Assembly (NCBI GenBank): GCA_025927795.1
Contig: JAICKT010000004.1
Span: 1 to 29,232 of the forward strand
Direction of reading: 5' to 3'
DNA: 29,232 bases
Source: Parafilimonas sp.
GTDB lineage: Bacteria; Bacteroidota; Bacteroidia; Chitinophagales; Chitinophagaceae
Within the stretch, counting starts at the first letter, position 1. Each line of letters starts with the position of its first letter. A program made the translations under genes and the position numbers. Shown one piece after another: positions 8,042 to 15,645 of this stretch. A model generated the notes under the pieces. That model made no database searches. It saw only the letters and a program-made list of their open reading frames with translations, and was not told the origin of the DNA.

Positions 8042-10438
8042 ATGTTTCTTAATTGTGCCAGGTTTTATTTGTTATTATTTTATATAGCAGGTTTTTTTAT
8101 TAGTGCATCTGCCCAAAACGGCGAGAAAGCAATAGTCAGCCAAAAGTTTGTTTATAAAACAGCAAAGGCTGGTGAAGTATATATAGTATGGGCTACTGAT
8201 TATTGGAGAACACCGGACAAAAAATTTTGGCCAAAAAATACTTATTTACAAGATAAGTTTGCCTATACTAAATTAATTGAACAAGGTGATTCTTTTTATA
8301 CTTCCATTACGCTACCCTACAACAGCAGGTTAGATTATTTTTTTTGGATACCAAAAAGCAAGACCGGAAAGAAAGTAAACGGTTGGGACACTAATCTTAA
8401 AAGCGATTATACAAGCAATTTTACAGAGAATAAAATAATTGAGCTCAACGATTCAAAATTATATATCGAGTATCCTAAGTTTACCATTCTTTCAGCAGGC
8501 GCACAATTTTTAATTATATCTCTTGTTTTATTTTTAAGTGTAATTTTTTTATTTAGAAAAAACCGAAACCTGAATACATTTCTTATTGTTACCGGTTTTT
8601 TGTGCGGTGCTTTTGTTTATAGTTTTCTTGCACGTGCAGAGATCGCTGACTTATTTCATAAAAGTTTATCTGTTATTTTAGGTTCTGTTTTTCAGGATTT
8701 GTTTTGGTTACTTGTGATTGCAATTTTATTTTTTCCATTGCTGTATATTTTCAAACAAAAAATTATAGCAAGAAATGTTTTACTCGTAATATTTTTTTTA
8801 ATAGCAACAATCACAGTTTTAAGTTCACTGCTTAATATTGAAGTGATAAAACAATTAGGCACACCTTTTAATTACAAATGGCTTTATTATTCTGATTTTT
8901 TTAGAGGAAATGATGCGCGTACAGCAGTTAGCGAAACACTCACTGATACTTTTTTAAAAAATATTTTTTTATTATTAGCCAGCTATTTTCTTTTTAGTAT
9001 AGCTATAGCAATTGCTATCAAAAACATAGCGCATGGCAGGAGAGCAGCGCTTTCTTTAATTGTAATGCTATCTGTTTTCTTTTTACTTAGTTTTTATGAA
9101 TATCGAACCAAACAATTTAAAGCAGCAACAATACAAGCTCCGGTTATAGCATTTCTCTCATCTGTTTTTGAACCCACTGCGGAAGCACAGCTATTAAAAA
9201 CAAAAGTTTCTGATGAAACAGCGCAGTACATAATTAAATACCATAACAATTTTTATACATCAGCACTTGACAGCAGCCATTTGATTGATAATATAATTTT
9301 ATTTGTTTCTGAATCTACTCCGCAACAATACATAAACATTTACGATTCAACTTTTAATTGCACGCCAAACTTAAAAAAGTGGAGTAACATATCTTCTGTT
9401 TTTACCAATATGTATGCACAGATACCAAGCACTCCCAATTCTATGCTTACACTTATTTCGGGCATTTATCCAATGGTTGATTATAAATCTGCCATCTCAG
9501 AAAAAATTCAATTGCCTCCGGTTAGTTTGCCAAAAATTTTAAATGATAACGGATGGGCAACTTCTTTGTTTTTTTCTTCTGACCTGCATTATTCTAACAT
9601 GAACGTGTATGCAAAAAAACAGGGCTTTTCTTTTATTGAGGATTTTAATACGATGCCTTGTAATAAAAAATTTACGATAACGCACAGCAATATTGATGGT
9701 CTTGATGATGAATGTTTAGCACAAAATTATTTTAAGTGGTTTGACAGTACGAGGCCGAAAAAAACGTTCAGCATGTTATGGACTAATCAAACGCATTATC
9801 CTTATTATACCGATTCTGATATTTCTTACACTAAAGAAAACGATAACCTTAACCGTTATTTAAATGCACTGCATCATACAGATAAAGTGTTTGGTGAATT
9901 AATGACAGGATTAGAGAAACGAAATAAACTTAAAAACACCTTAGTTATTTTTATTGCTGATCATGGTGAAGCTTTTAATACACATTATCAAACGCTTCAT
10001 GCATCCCGTGTTTACGAAGAAAATGTACACATTCCCTGCATGGTTTTTAATCCTGTTTTTTATAAAGGAGAATATGATAATAACATTCATGGTCTTATTG
10101 ATATTGATGTTACCATAACTCATTTGCTTGGTCTGCAAAAGCCAAAAGAATGGCAGGGCAGAAGTTTGTTTGACACCACTAAGAATGGACGTACGTTTTT
10201 CGTTAGCCCTTATACAGATTTAATTCTGGGAACAAGAAATAAGAATTGGAAATACATTTACGATGCTGATACTAAAGAAAATGAATTGTACAATTTAGTA
10301 AACGATCCAAAAGAATTATTCAATGTTTCTAACCGCTACCCTGAAGTAGTAAAAAAAGAACACGAAATATTAATAGGCTGGGTACAGTATGAACATAAAG
10401 AATATGATCAGCGCAGAATGGAAAAATCAACTAAATAA
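8042..10438 (+). CDS. Membrane LtaS-like phosphotransferase/sulfatase-fold protein
   Basis: 798-residue membrane enzyme of the alkaline-phosphatase/sulfatase superfamily. After a signal-like helix (about 5-24) comes a roughly 110-residue extracytoplasmic beta domain that resembles a carbohydrate-binding or Ig-like module. About six membrane helices follow (roughly 148-375), then the catalytic domain from about 415. The set E424 (FVSEST), T464 (PSTPNSM) and D640-H641 (ADHGE) matches the metal/nucleophile set of S. aureus LtaS (E255, T300, D475, H476) with nearly the same spacing. Thr stands where sulfatases carry Cys, so a formylglycine sulfatase is unlikely. It probably transfers or removes a glycerophosphate or phosphoethanolamine-like group on an envelope glycan or lipid. 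It is a single gene with its own promoter box. Confidence 0.82.
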   Translation: MFLNCARFYLLLFYIAGFFISASAQNGEKAIVSQKFVYKTAKAGEVYIVWATDYWRTPDKKFWPKNTYLQDKFAYTKLIEQGDSFYTSITLPYNSRLDYFFWIPKSKTGKKVNGWDTNLKSDYTSNFTENKIIELNDSKLYIEYPKFTILSAGAQFLIISLVLFLSVIFLFRKNRNLNTFLIVTGFLCGAFVYSFLARAEIADLFHKSLSVILGSVFQDLFWLLVIAILFFPLLYIFKQKIIARNVLLVIFFLIATITVLSSLLNIEVIKQLGTPFNYKWLYYSDFFRGNDARTAVSETLTDTFLKNIFLLLASYFLFSIAIAIAIKNIAHGRRAALSLIVMLSVFFLLSFYEYRTKQFKAATIQAPVIAFLSSVFEPTAEAQLLKTKVSDETAQYIIKYHNNFYTSALDSSHLIDNIILFVSESTPQQYINIYDSTFNCTPNLKKWSNISSVFTNMYAQIPSTPNSMLTLISGIYPMVDYKSAISEKIQLPPVSLPKILNDNGWATSLFFSSDLHYSNMNVYAKKQGFSFIEDFNTMPCNKKFTITHSNIDGLDDECLAQNYFKWFDSTRPKKTFSMLWTNQTHYPYYTDSDISYTKENDNLNRYLNALHHTDKVFGELMTGLEKRNKLKNTLVIFIADHGEAFNTHYQTLHASRVYEENVHIPCMVFNPVFYKGEYDNNIHGLIDIDVTITHLLGLQKPKEWQGRSLFDTTKNGRTFFVSPYTDLILGTRNKNWKYIYDADTKENELYNLVNDPKELFNVSNRYPEVVKKEHEILIGWVQYEHKEYDQRRMEKSTK

Positions 10439-10451
10439 TTTGTGTGATGCG

Positions 10452-10506
10452 CAATGTGACTTGACAATCCTCAATACTATTTAGCATATAGTTCGGAGAA
10501 AAAATT
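10452..10506. repeat. Dispersed repeat copy B
   Basis: Shares with copies A and C the pattern CAATGTGaC-TT, then CTCAATac-TTTAGCatAta, then CGGAGAAaAAA. It lies between the convergent LtaS-like and DUF2200 genes. Confidence 0.5.
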
Positions 10507-10520
10507 ATTACGCAGTTTAG

Positions 10521-10871
10521 TTACTCCCTTAATATCTTATCCATTTTCTTGCCTTTTGCCAGTTCATCAATTAACTTATCTAAATAGCGCATTTTTTGGA
10601 TAAGTTCGTCTTCTATTTCTTCTACACGATAGCCACAAATTACTCCTGTAATTTTTGAGGCATTAGGGTTAATTCGTGGTGCTTCCGAAAAAAAGGTTTT
10701 AAAATCACTTTTTTTATCGAGTTGTTGTTGCAGCGTCTGTTTGTTGTAGCCAGTCAGCCAAAATATTATGGTATCAACATCTTCTTTTGTACGACCCTTT
10801 GTCTCTGCCTTTTTAATATACAAAGGATAAACACTGGAAAATAAAATCTTATAGATTCTCTCTTTATCCAT
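10521..10871 (-). CDS. DUF2200 family protein
   Basis: A 116-residue cytoplasmic protein with the DUF2200 signature throughout: ERIYKILFSSVYPLYIKKAE, then KGRTKEDVDTIIFWLTGY and a PRINPNASKITGVICGYRVE segment. The length is normal for the family and there is no signal peptide or membrane helix. The biochemical role of DUF2200 is unknown. It appears to be transcribed alone. A near-consensus box (TAATATTTG on the - strand) ends six bases before the ATG. The gene converges on the LtaS-like gene, with dispersed repeat copies on both sides. Confidence 0.9.
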   Translation of the reverse strand: MDKERIYKILFSSVYPLYIKKAETKGRTKEDVDTIIFWLTGYNKQTLQQQLDKKSDFKTFFSEAPRINPNASKITGVICGYRVEEIEDELIQKMRYLDKLIDELAKGKKMDKILRE

Positions 10872-10975
10872 TTTGGCAAATATTATTTATAATATTCACA
10901 CAGATGCCAAAGCAAACCTGCATGCTGAAAGGCAAGTTAATATTTTATTGCTGATATTATTACAGCCGAATACTA

Positions 10976-11022
10976 CAATGTGCCGCTATCGATGAATGCT
11001 AATTAAAACACATTGCAGAGAA
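10976..11022. repeat. Dispersed repeat copy D (diverged)
   Basis: The weakest copy: CAATGTGCCgct, a GAATGCTaattaAAACACATTGC segment and then AGAGAAG. It sits in the 182-base gap between the DUF2200 and RibD-like genes, where nothing else was found. Confidence 0.3.
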
Positions 11023-11053
11023 GTCAACGTTGACAAAACAATTATTCTTCTCA

Positions 11054-11647
11054 TTAAACTTCAACAGTACCCGTCTTCACTTCTCCGGTTCGTTTGTAAT
11101 TAGCTAAAATAACTCCGGTTGTAGTAACAGTACTTTCTGTTAAAGTAAATGCTGCCGGGTATGCACGATTGTCAAACAACTTTTTCCCTTTACCAAGCGT
11201 CAACGGGTGAATTTTGAGCCGAAGTTCATCTACCAGGTCATTCTTTAATAACAAATGAATAAGCTCACTACTGCCCCAAACCTGAATGTCACCACCTTTT
11301 GAATTTTTGAGCTTCTTTATATCGGCAAGGCTTTTAAGAAATACTGAGTTTTTCCAATCTGACTTTTTCCTGGTCTTTGATAAGACGTATTTTGTACCAT
11401 CGTTGATGCCCGGCCAAAAGTCTGCATGTTTAGGCCAGTAGCCCTCCCAAATCTCAAATGTTTTTCTACCCAAAAGATAATCAGCAGGTTCAAGCTCTTT
11501 TTGTACGGCTTTACCATAAGCCTCGTCACCATACGATGCAGTCCAACCACCATATTTGAAACCACCTGATGTATCTTCCTTAGGTCCGCCTGGCGCTTGC
11601 ATTACTCCATCTAATGTGATCATTGATAACACAACTATTTTTCTCAT
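11054..11647 (-). CDS. Dihydrofolate reductase-like RibD C-terminal domain protein
   Basis: A 197-residue cytoplasmic protein of the RibD C-terminal/DHFR-like superfamily (YyaP/YwjB type). Typical features are the N-terminal strand with MITLDGVMQAPGG, LLGRKTFEIWEGYWP in the middle, and the C-terminal nucleotide-binding part IQVWGSSELIHLLLKNDLVDELRL with HPLTLGKGKKLF. Stand-alone members of this group are small NADPH-dependent reductases of mostly unknown substrate. No other riboflavin genes are present, so a role in riboflavin synthesis is unlikely. It is a single gene with non-coding or degraded DNA on both sides. Confidence 0.87.
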   Translation of the reverse strand: MRKIVVLSMITLDGVMQAPGGPKEDTSGGFKYGGWTASYGDEAYGKAVQKELEPADYLLGRKTFEIWEGYWPKHADFWPGINDGTKYVLSKTRKKSDWKNSVFLKSLADIKKLKNSKGGDIQVWGSSELIHLLLKNDLVDELRLKIHPLTLGKGKKLFDNRAYPAAFTLTESTVTTTGVILANYKRTGEVKTGTVEV

Positions 11648-11679
11648 ATTTATTTCTGTTTTATCAGATACAAATCTCG

Positions 11680-11861
11680 TTAGGAAATACGGTGTAATTG
11701 CAGTGCGAATGCGACAATCATAGTGCTGAATCCGAAAAGTATTGGAGTAATAGCTGTGTAATAGAAATTGTCGCCAATGTTAGAGGCTGTTGTTTATGTA
11801 TTCGATGCTGCTGTCATTTTATAAGCCACTGCAGCATCAGTAAGCGGTGTTAAATAAAGCG
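11680..11861 (-). pseudogene. Possible remnant of a small membrane protein gene
   Basis: On the - strand the frame ending at the TAA at 11680-11682 reads plausibly as a protein C-terminus with a final membrane helix (TPILFGFSTMIVAFALQL). It is preceded by TTASNIGDNFYY, but an in-frame TAA at 11794-11796 interrupts it. Readable sequence continues above that stop (LTDAAVAYKMTAASNT) without an obvious start codon. The family was not recognised. It is called a remnant only because the codons on both sides of the stop look protein-like; chance is possible. Confidence 0.3.
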
Positions 11862-12161
11862 GGAGCGGTATGAGATGACAAGAGCAATATTTGAAACTGA
11901 TTTAATTTATTACTTGATATTGTGCCCATTAAATTTTTAAGAAAACATCTATTGACAGTATGCTAATAAATAGCGCTCTTTTTTTTATATCACGAGTAAC
12001 TTAACTTAATACCTGCATTATTATTAAGTCTTCTATTGCTGGCGGAACTTCAATTTTTTACAACAGGTTTTTATATTTTTTCATAAAGATATTTTTAAGA
12101 GCGGCGGGAATGAGTTGAACATTCATCTTCAGTATGGACTACTGATATTTTTCGAGTTTAA
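11862..12161. other. Gene-free stretch with an imperfect long hairpin
   Basis: No coding frame stands out. An 8-bp inverted repeat (agcggcgg at 12100-12107, ccgccgct at 12166-12173) encloses about 58 bases that contain a smaller hairpin (cagta/tactg near 12131-12145). It could be a folded RNA or an old mobile-element end. There is no T-run, so it is not a simple terminator. Confidence 0.3.
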
Positions 12162-12296
12162 ACTACCGCCGCTTTTGGTAAAATACCTTTGGGCAAAATA
12201 CAAGCCAATCAGGCGCTGTATATTACAGCTACCAAAAGAATTAAACAAGTTTCAGATATAATACATCAAAAGTTAGAAGATAAAAATTTAAACTGA
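12162..12296 (+). pseudogene. Possible C-terminal gene fragment
   Basis: A 44-codon open frame on the + strand, from just after a TAA at 12159 to the TGA at 12294-12296, reads as a protein-like basic/helical tail (for example QANQALYITATKRIKQVSD). It has no ATG; only a TTG at 12189 could start it. It looks like the surviving 3' end of a lost gene. The parent family was not recognised. Confidence 0.25.
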
Positions 12297-12308
12297 TACT
12301 ACTCCGCT

Positions 12309-12500
12309 TTATTTAAGGGCTTTATTGTTCTTATAAAGCAACCTTATGCATTTACGGCAAGTAACCTTTTCCAAATCGCCGGTAGCAATTCCTTCTGTCT
12401 GGGCCCGATGAGCCGCTTCTTTATCGCGGGGATTACACAGAATCATTCCATCTTCATTGAGAGCATGCAAGTCGCATTTTTGTCTTTTGTCTTTGAGCAT
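12309..12500 (-). CDS. Small Cys-rich, possibly metal-binding protein
   Basis: A 63-residue protein, basic and soluble. C9, H12, C22, C48 and C51 are arranged as CxxH and CxxC pairs (KCDLH and TCRKC) separated by a hydrophilic middle, suggesting a small zinc-binding fold. The ATG at 12500 follows AT-rich DNA with a TAnnTTTG-like box (CAACTTTG on the - strand). It has no operon partner: repeat copy C and the DUF1801 gene lie upstream. The family was not recognised with confidence and the function is unknown, but composition and conserved-looking Cys pairs support a real gene. Confidence 0.65.
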   Translation of the reverse strand: MLKDKRQKCDLHALNEDGMILCNPRDKEAAHRAQTEGIATGDLEKVTCRKCIRLLYKNNKALK

Positions 12501-12590
12501 TTAAGCTTATTAAAACCACACAAAGTTGGTATCGTTTTGCAGGCAGGCAACAGCACTGCGCAACCTTTACAAAAACTAAATTAAATGCCG

Positions 12591-12644
12591 CAATGTGCCT
12601 TATTATTACTCAATGCTTTTTAGAACATAATGCGGAGAAGAAAA
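12591..12644. repeat. Dispersed repeat copy C
   Basis: The best match to copy A: CAATGTGCCTTATTATTACTCAATG-type left half, then CTTTTTAGaACATAATGCGGAGAAGAAAA. The short complementary ends CCGCA (12588-12592) and TGCGG (12631-12635) suggest a stem. It lies in the gap between the Cys-rich and DUF1801 genes. Confidence 0.55.
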
Positions 12645-12663
12645 TGCAATGTTGGCTGTAGTG

Positions 12664-13095
12664 CTACTCTTGCAGCGAAGTCTCAACTCCATATCGCATT
12701 GCCGCTTCAAGTATATCAATGTTTATATCTTTTAGCGTTTTGAACCTAATGCAATAACCTGTCACGCTCGCCTTGCCTATTTTTTCTCCATACGTTTGGG
12801 CTAAGTATGTTTTATCTTTTATACCAAGTATATAAACAGAGATACCTGTTTTGTTTGCACTCAAACCAATTTGATAAAACTCTCTGGTTGTTCCATCAGC
12901 ATATTGTATGGTGTGAAATCCATATCCTATATTAGGGTTAGAAACAGTTCGACCTTTATCATCTTTACCATCTAAGAACCATAATTTACATGCTGGCATT
13001 ACTTGCAGAATGATGCGGTGTAACTCTCGCATGTCACTAAGTTTTGGTTCAGGTTGACTGGTAATATAGTTTTTGATTTGTTCTTGTACGTTCAT
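12664..13095 (-). CDS. DUF1801 domain protein
   Basis: A 143-residue cytoplasmic protein of the DUF1801 (YdhG-like) family. Supporting features are a helical N-terminus (VQEQIKNYITSQPEPKLSDM), followed by LHRIILQVMPACKLWFLDGK, then a YGFHTIQYADGT strand region and GISVYILGIKDKTYLAQTYG. DUF1801 proteins have a small beta/alpha fold similar to a frataxin/Fe-S-carrier shape and no settled function. The gene starts about 20 bases after the end of the broken small membrane gene at 13117-13399, so the two may once have been co-transcribed. Confidence 0.85.
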   Translation of the reverse strand: MNVQEQIKNYITSQPEPKLSDMRELHRIILQVMPACKLWFLDGKDDKGRTVSNPNIGYGFHTIQYADGTTREFYQIGLSANKTGISVYILGIKDKTYLAQTYGEKIGKASVTGYCIRFKTLKDINIDILEAAMRYGVETSLQE

Positions 13096-13116
13096 AATAT
13101 AAAAATTTCAGGTTAC

Positions 13117-13399
13117 TTACTTTGCCAAACCATTTGTTGCGGTAGTTATACTTTCTTTGAGCGTCCCGGGAATTGTTGTTTTGAATTTATTTTTTTTACT
13201 TGGATACCATTGAATAAAAAACCCTGCAATTAGTAAAGGAAAAAATCCATGTCAATATAAACTGCTCCTCACATATTGCATAATTAAAGTTAGCAGATTC
13301 CCGCCTTCCCGAATAATCAACGACAGGTTGCGAGAATGGCGTACAAGAGATGAATGTTTTCATTAATGCTAATAAAAAAACAATAAGGCCTTCATCCAT
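13117..13399 (-). pseudogene. Frameshifted small membrane protein gene
   Basis: The open frame from the ATG at 13399 stops at 13196 with an unconvincing tail. Removing one base from the six-A run at 13240-13245 (T-run on the coding strand) joins it to a second protein-like frame ending with TAA at 13117. The joined product would be 93 residues, with an N-terminal hydrophobic segment (GLIVFLLALM), a hydrophilic middle, a second membrane helix (ILTWIFPLLIAGFFIQWY) and a basic tail. Either the gene is broken or the sequence has a homopolymer error. The family was not recognised. Confidence 0.4.
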
Positions 13400-13665
13400 T
13401 TTAAAAGCTTATGTTTGCAGCGCAGGCAGTTAGTTCTTATTTTTCGTTATAGTTTTTTTAATTCTATTTTTATTTTAACTTTTATTAGTTCAAGTTTTAA
13501 TTCAATTTTTATTTATTATTTCGTTTACGAGCTAACTCTTGTAACAGGGCAGGTAACACTGCCCTGTTTAGTGTCCGGCATCGTCTCCTTTAGGCACGAT
13601 TCGGTAAGCAGGACAGTAAATCCCGCAACTGGCTCAACAATTGCTTTCATTATTAAAAACATTGT
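13400..13665. other. Intergenic stretch with a perfect 10-bp hairpin
   Basis: The left half is T-rich low-complexity DNA. At 13543-13568 there is a perfect inverted repeat, aacagggcag and ctgccctgtt, with a 6-base loop. No T-run follows on either strand, so it is not a standard terminator. Overlapping open frames on both strands here have no recognisable features and are not called as genes. Confidence 0.5.
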
Positions 13666-13839
13666 ATGCCCAATCAATCCAACAATAACACGCAACCCAA
13701 TTCCGGTGGAATAAAAGCAGATAATTACGACAAAGAAAAAGATGCTGCACAAAAAGAAAACAAACAAACAGCATCAAAAAAAGATAACACTTCACAACAA
13801 GAGCAGGAGATATTAAAGAAACAAAAAGAAACAGATTAA
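13666..13839 (+). CDS. Small, highly hydrophilic Gln/Lys/Asn-rich protein
   Basis: A 57-residue open frame starting at the ATG at 13666 and ending in TAA at 13837-13839. The product begins MPNQSNNNTQPNSGGIKADN and continues with many D, K, E, Q and S residues and no hydrophobic core or Cys. It ends QEQEILKKQKETD. The composition is typical of small, intrinsically disordered stress-related proteins found in Bacteroidota, but the family is not identified. It converges on the response-regulator gene 23 bases away. Lack of any stop and the consistent composition argue for a gene; its small size keeps confidence moderate. Confidence 0.5.
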   Translation: MPNQSNNNTQPNSGGIKADNYDKEKDAAQKENKQTASKKDNTSQQEQEILKKQKETD

Positions 13840-13862
13840 AGGTTATAAGCTAAAAACTTTTA

Positions 13863-14300
13863 TTAAGCTGTTATACTTTCCTTTGAATTAGGATGTTTAC
13901 AAATCTTCCAATATTCAAGTATAGTTTTAATGGTATGTTTTATTTGTTCGTAACTGCTTGCTTTTTGAAAGTATCCCTGCACATTCATTTGCGAATAAAC
14001 TTCATTAACTGTTTTTTTAGCAAGCGAGGTACTAAAGAAAACAAATGGAATACTTTTTATGCGCAATCTTTCATCACTATCTAATTTTTGTTTAAATTCT
14101 ACGCCGCTTAAACCGGGTAAATTAATATCGCTGATAATAACAAAAGGCTGTTCATTTGTTTCTTTCAAATAATTAAATGCCGCCATACAGTTATCAAACC
14201 AAATTGTTTTATTGGGAATATTTAATTCATTTAAAACTACATCTATAATATTTTTATCATCTTCATCATCTTCAATAAATATAATAGGGCCTGATACCAT
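13863..14300 (-). CDS. Single-domain response regulator (receiver only)
   Basis: A 145-residue CheY-like receiver with no output domain. The acidic pocket is E10-D11-D12, the phosphoacceptor D58 (IISDINLPG), the switch Ser/Thr S90-T91 (FVFFSTS) and the conserved lysine K113 (YFQKAS). This subtype (IIFIEDDEDD start, long loop after the phosphoacceptor strand) is common in Bacteroidota, where it often relays signals from hybrid histidine kinases by protein contact. No kinase gene lies in the window. It is apparently transcribed alone, with 118 bases of non-coding DNA upstream. Confidence 0.9.
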   Translation of the reverse strand: MVSGPIIFIEDDEDDKNIIDVVLNELNIPNKTIWFDNCMAAFNYLKETNEQPFVIISDINLPGLSGVEFKQKLDSDERLRIKSIPFVFFSTSLAKKTVNEVYSQMNVQGYFQKASSYEQIKHTIKTILEYWKICKHPNSKESITA

Positions 14301-14418
14301 ACGCTATTGATAGGGGCTTAACAAATGAATGAATGCAAGCAATGAAACAAAATAATCAATTAATATACCAAGATATAGCTGCACTGTTTATATTTAGTAA
14401 CAGGTTAAGAGCGCGTTC

Positions 14419-14661
14419 TCATTGCATCCAATTTTCCTCCACAAACCGCAGCAGTTGTGCAACGTGTGGCAATTGGTTTTGTAGCATACTGTTGCGATAG
14501 TTTCTATGGTTTTCTGAGAAATATATTATTTTGTCGCGATGGCGGTTTTTCAATCCATTGCAAATTTCTTTTTCCCGCAGGGTTAATTGTTTATCGTTTT
14601 GCAGGCTATGCAGCAACTGGTTATGCGCTGTCTTGTATGAAGCCGCATTAGCGGCTTTTTT
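14419..14661 (-). pseudogene. Short open frame, probable 5'-truncated gene
   Basis: The - strand frame ending at the TGA at 14419 reads as a hydrophilic, helical protein (LTLREKEICNGLKNRHRDK, then PHVAQLLRFVEENWMQ). It is open up to a TAA at 14662-14664 and contains no early ATG; the first usable start is a TTG at 14616 (65 residues). Codon choice resembles the neighbouring genes. It may be the tail of a gene that lost its beginning, or a TTG-started small gene at the end of the SIR2-TIR operon. The family was not recognised. Confidence 0.35.
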
Positions 14662-14663
14662 TT
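14641..14663 (+). terminator. Stem-loop with T-run, + orientation
   Basis: Perfect 6-bp stem agccgc-atta-gcggct followed by eight Ts on the + strand. It has textbook terminator form, but no + strand gene was identified upstream of it. It lies inside the start of the - strand frame 14419-14661, so it may belong to a lost gene or act as a barrier to opposite-strand transcription. Confidence 0.55.
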
Positions 14664-14692
14664 ATTTTAATAATTCATCCTTAATTAAATTT

Positions 14693-15067
14693 TTATATGG
14701 GATCCAAACGTGTGTTGTCCAACTGTTGTTGTACCTGCTGCGGAGTTAAATTATTAAAATAGTTTTTTAGGTCTTCAAATTTTTGATTAGCTAAATTGTC
14801 TTTATCAATATTTCGGTAAGAATTGATAATTAATTTATACACTTTAAATACAATATCTGAATTATTCAAGTATGCTGCTTTGTTATTAATAAAATCATTA
14901 AGGCAGTCGGATAAATAATTAACTACAGTTTCATATTGTCCTTTTTGATAATAGCCTAGTGCATTATTATAGTTATTCGTGCAATTTTGACTTTTTGCAC
15001 AAACGTTCACTGACAGTATAAATGCTATTATAATCAGCCGTATGAAAAAAACTTTATTTGGTTTCAT
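14693..15067 (-). CDS. Small exported TPR-like protein (operon gene 4)
   Basis: 124 residues with an N-terminal signal sequence (VFFIRLIIIAFILSVNVCA) and a mature part beginning near QNC. The mature protein is helical; NALGYYQKGQYETVVNYLSD has the spacing of a TPR helix pair, followed by two or three further helices and a Q-rich tail. The mature cysteines C29 and C55 are 26 positions apart, exactly as in the exported protein encoded just upstream. They could form a disulfide in the periplasm. The gene is last in the SIR2-TIR/NTPase operon, 47 bases after its neighbour. No known family was recognised. A periplasmic partner of the membrane NTPase is the most natural inference. Confidence 0.75.
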   Translation of the reverse strand: MKPNKVFFIRLIIIAFILSVNVCAKSQNCTNNYNNALGYYQKGQYETVVNYLSDCLNDFINNKAAYLNNSDIVFKVYKLIINSYRNIDKDNLANQKFEDLKNYFNNLTPQQVQQQLDNTRLDPI

Positions 15068-15114
15068 AACTCGATATTTATTATAAATGAATTTGTTGGA
15101 GATTGGTTCAATAA

Positions 15115-15621
15115 TTATTGCAGTTGTTTCAATTCATCTTCATATGGTTTTGCTTTTGCATCCTGGTCCTTAATATCCTTATACAAATGGATTAAATTTT
15201 GAAATGATGAAATCAAAGTGCCTTTATAGCTATTGAGCAGTTCATGTAATTTTCCATACTGATCATCTAATGCCTTATTGATATTTTTTTGTTGGTTGTT
15301 AATGGAATCAATTTTATCTCTTTTGTTTACAGTATTCAGGTTTTGTTTAGTTGAAGTGGAATCTTTCCTTAATTTAATAATTTCATTTTTAATATTTCCT
15401 TCATTCTCGGAAAAAACTAAATTCATATTAATTTGTTTACTTAATATTTCATAATAGTCCGTTTTCATATTATTAACGCAGGGTTCATAAACAGGAAGGC
15501 TAGATTCACGCATTGCAAGACCAATATTATTAATATTATCAAGAAATTTTTGGTCGCAATTCTGTGCATATCCTATTAAACGGGATAAGATTAAACAAAA
15601 TGCCAATAATTTTTTTTTCAT
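15115..15621 (-). CDS. Small exported coiled-coil protein (operon gene 3)
   Basis: 168 residues with a Sec signal peptide (KKKLLAFCLILSRLIGYA, then QNC). The mature part is almost entirely helical, with a likely coiled coil around residues 78-125 rich in K, N, Q and D. C22 and C48 in the mature part share the QNC-x25-C spacing with the next gene's product. There are no recognisable enzymatic motifs. It starts 24 bases after the NTPase stop, so it is almost certainly co-transcribed with it. Signal peptide, operon position and shared cysteine pattern suggest that it and its neighbour work outside the cytoplasmic membrane together with the NTPase's propeller domain. The family is unknown to me. 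Confidence 0.78.
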   Translation of the reverse strand: MKKKLLAFCLILSRLIGYAQNCDQKFLDNINNIGLAMRESSLPVYEPCVNNMKTDYYEILSKQINMNLVFSENEGNIKNEIIKLRKDSTSTKQNLNTVNKRDKIDSINNQQKNINKALDDQYGKLHELLNSYKGTLISSFQNLIHLYKDIKDQDAKAKPYEDELKQLQ

Positions 15622-15645
15622 TTATTGCCAATTAATTTTTAATGC

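Noticed and set aside
8042..10438. Formylglycine sulfatase assignment
   Set aside because: The Cys or Ser needed in the CxPxR motif is absent; Thr occupies the nucleophile position, with an LtaS-like metal set.
13415..13767. Overlapping open frames on both strands (99 aa + and 80 aa -)
   Set aside because: Low-complexity, mutually exclusive, and crossing a perfect hairpin; neither shows recognisable motifs or a convincing start.
14457..14651. A + strand open frame ending in the 14641 terminator
   Set aside because: The terminator orientation would suit it, but the peptide is an atypical mix of Cys, Phe and Tyr with no family features, and the opposite frame reads better as protein.
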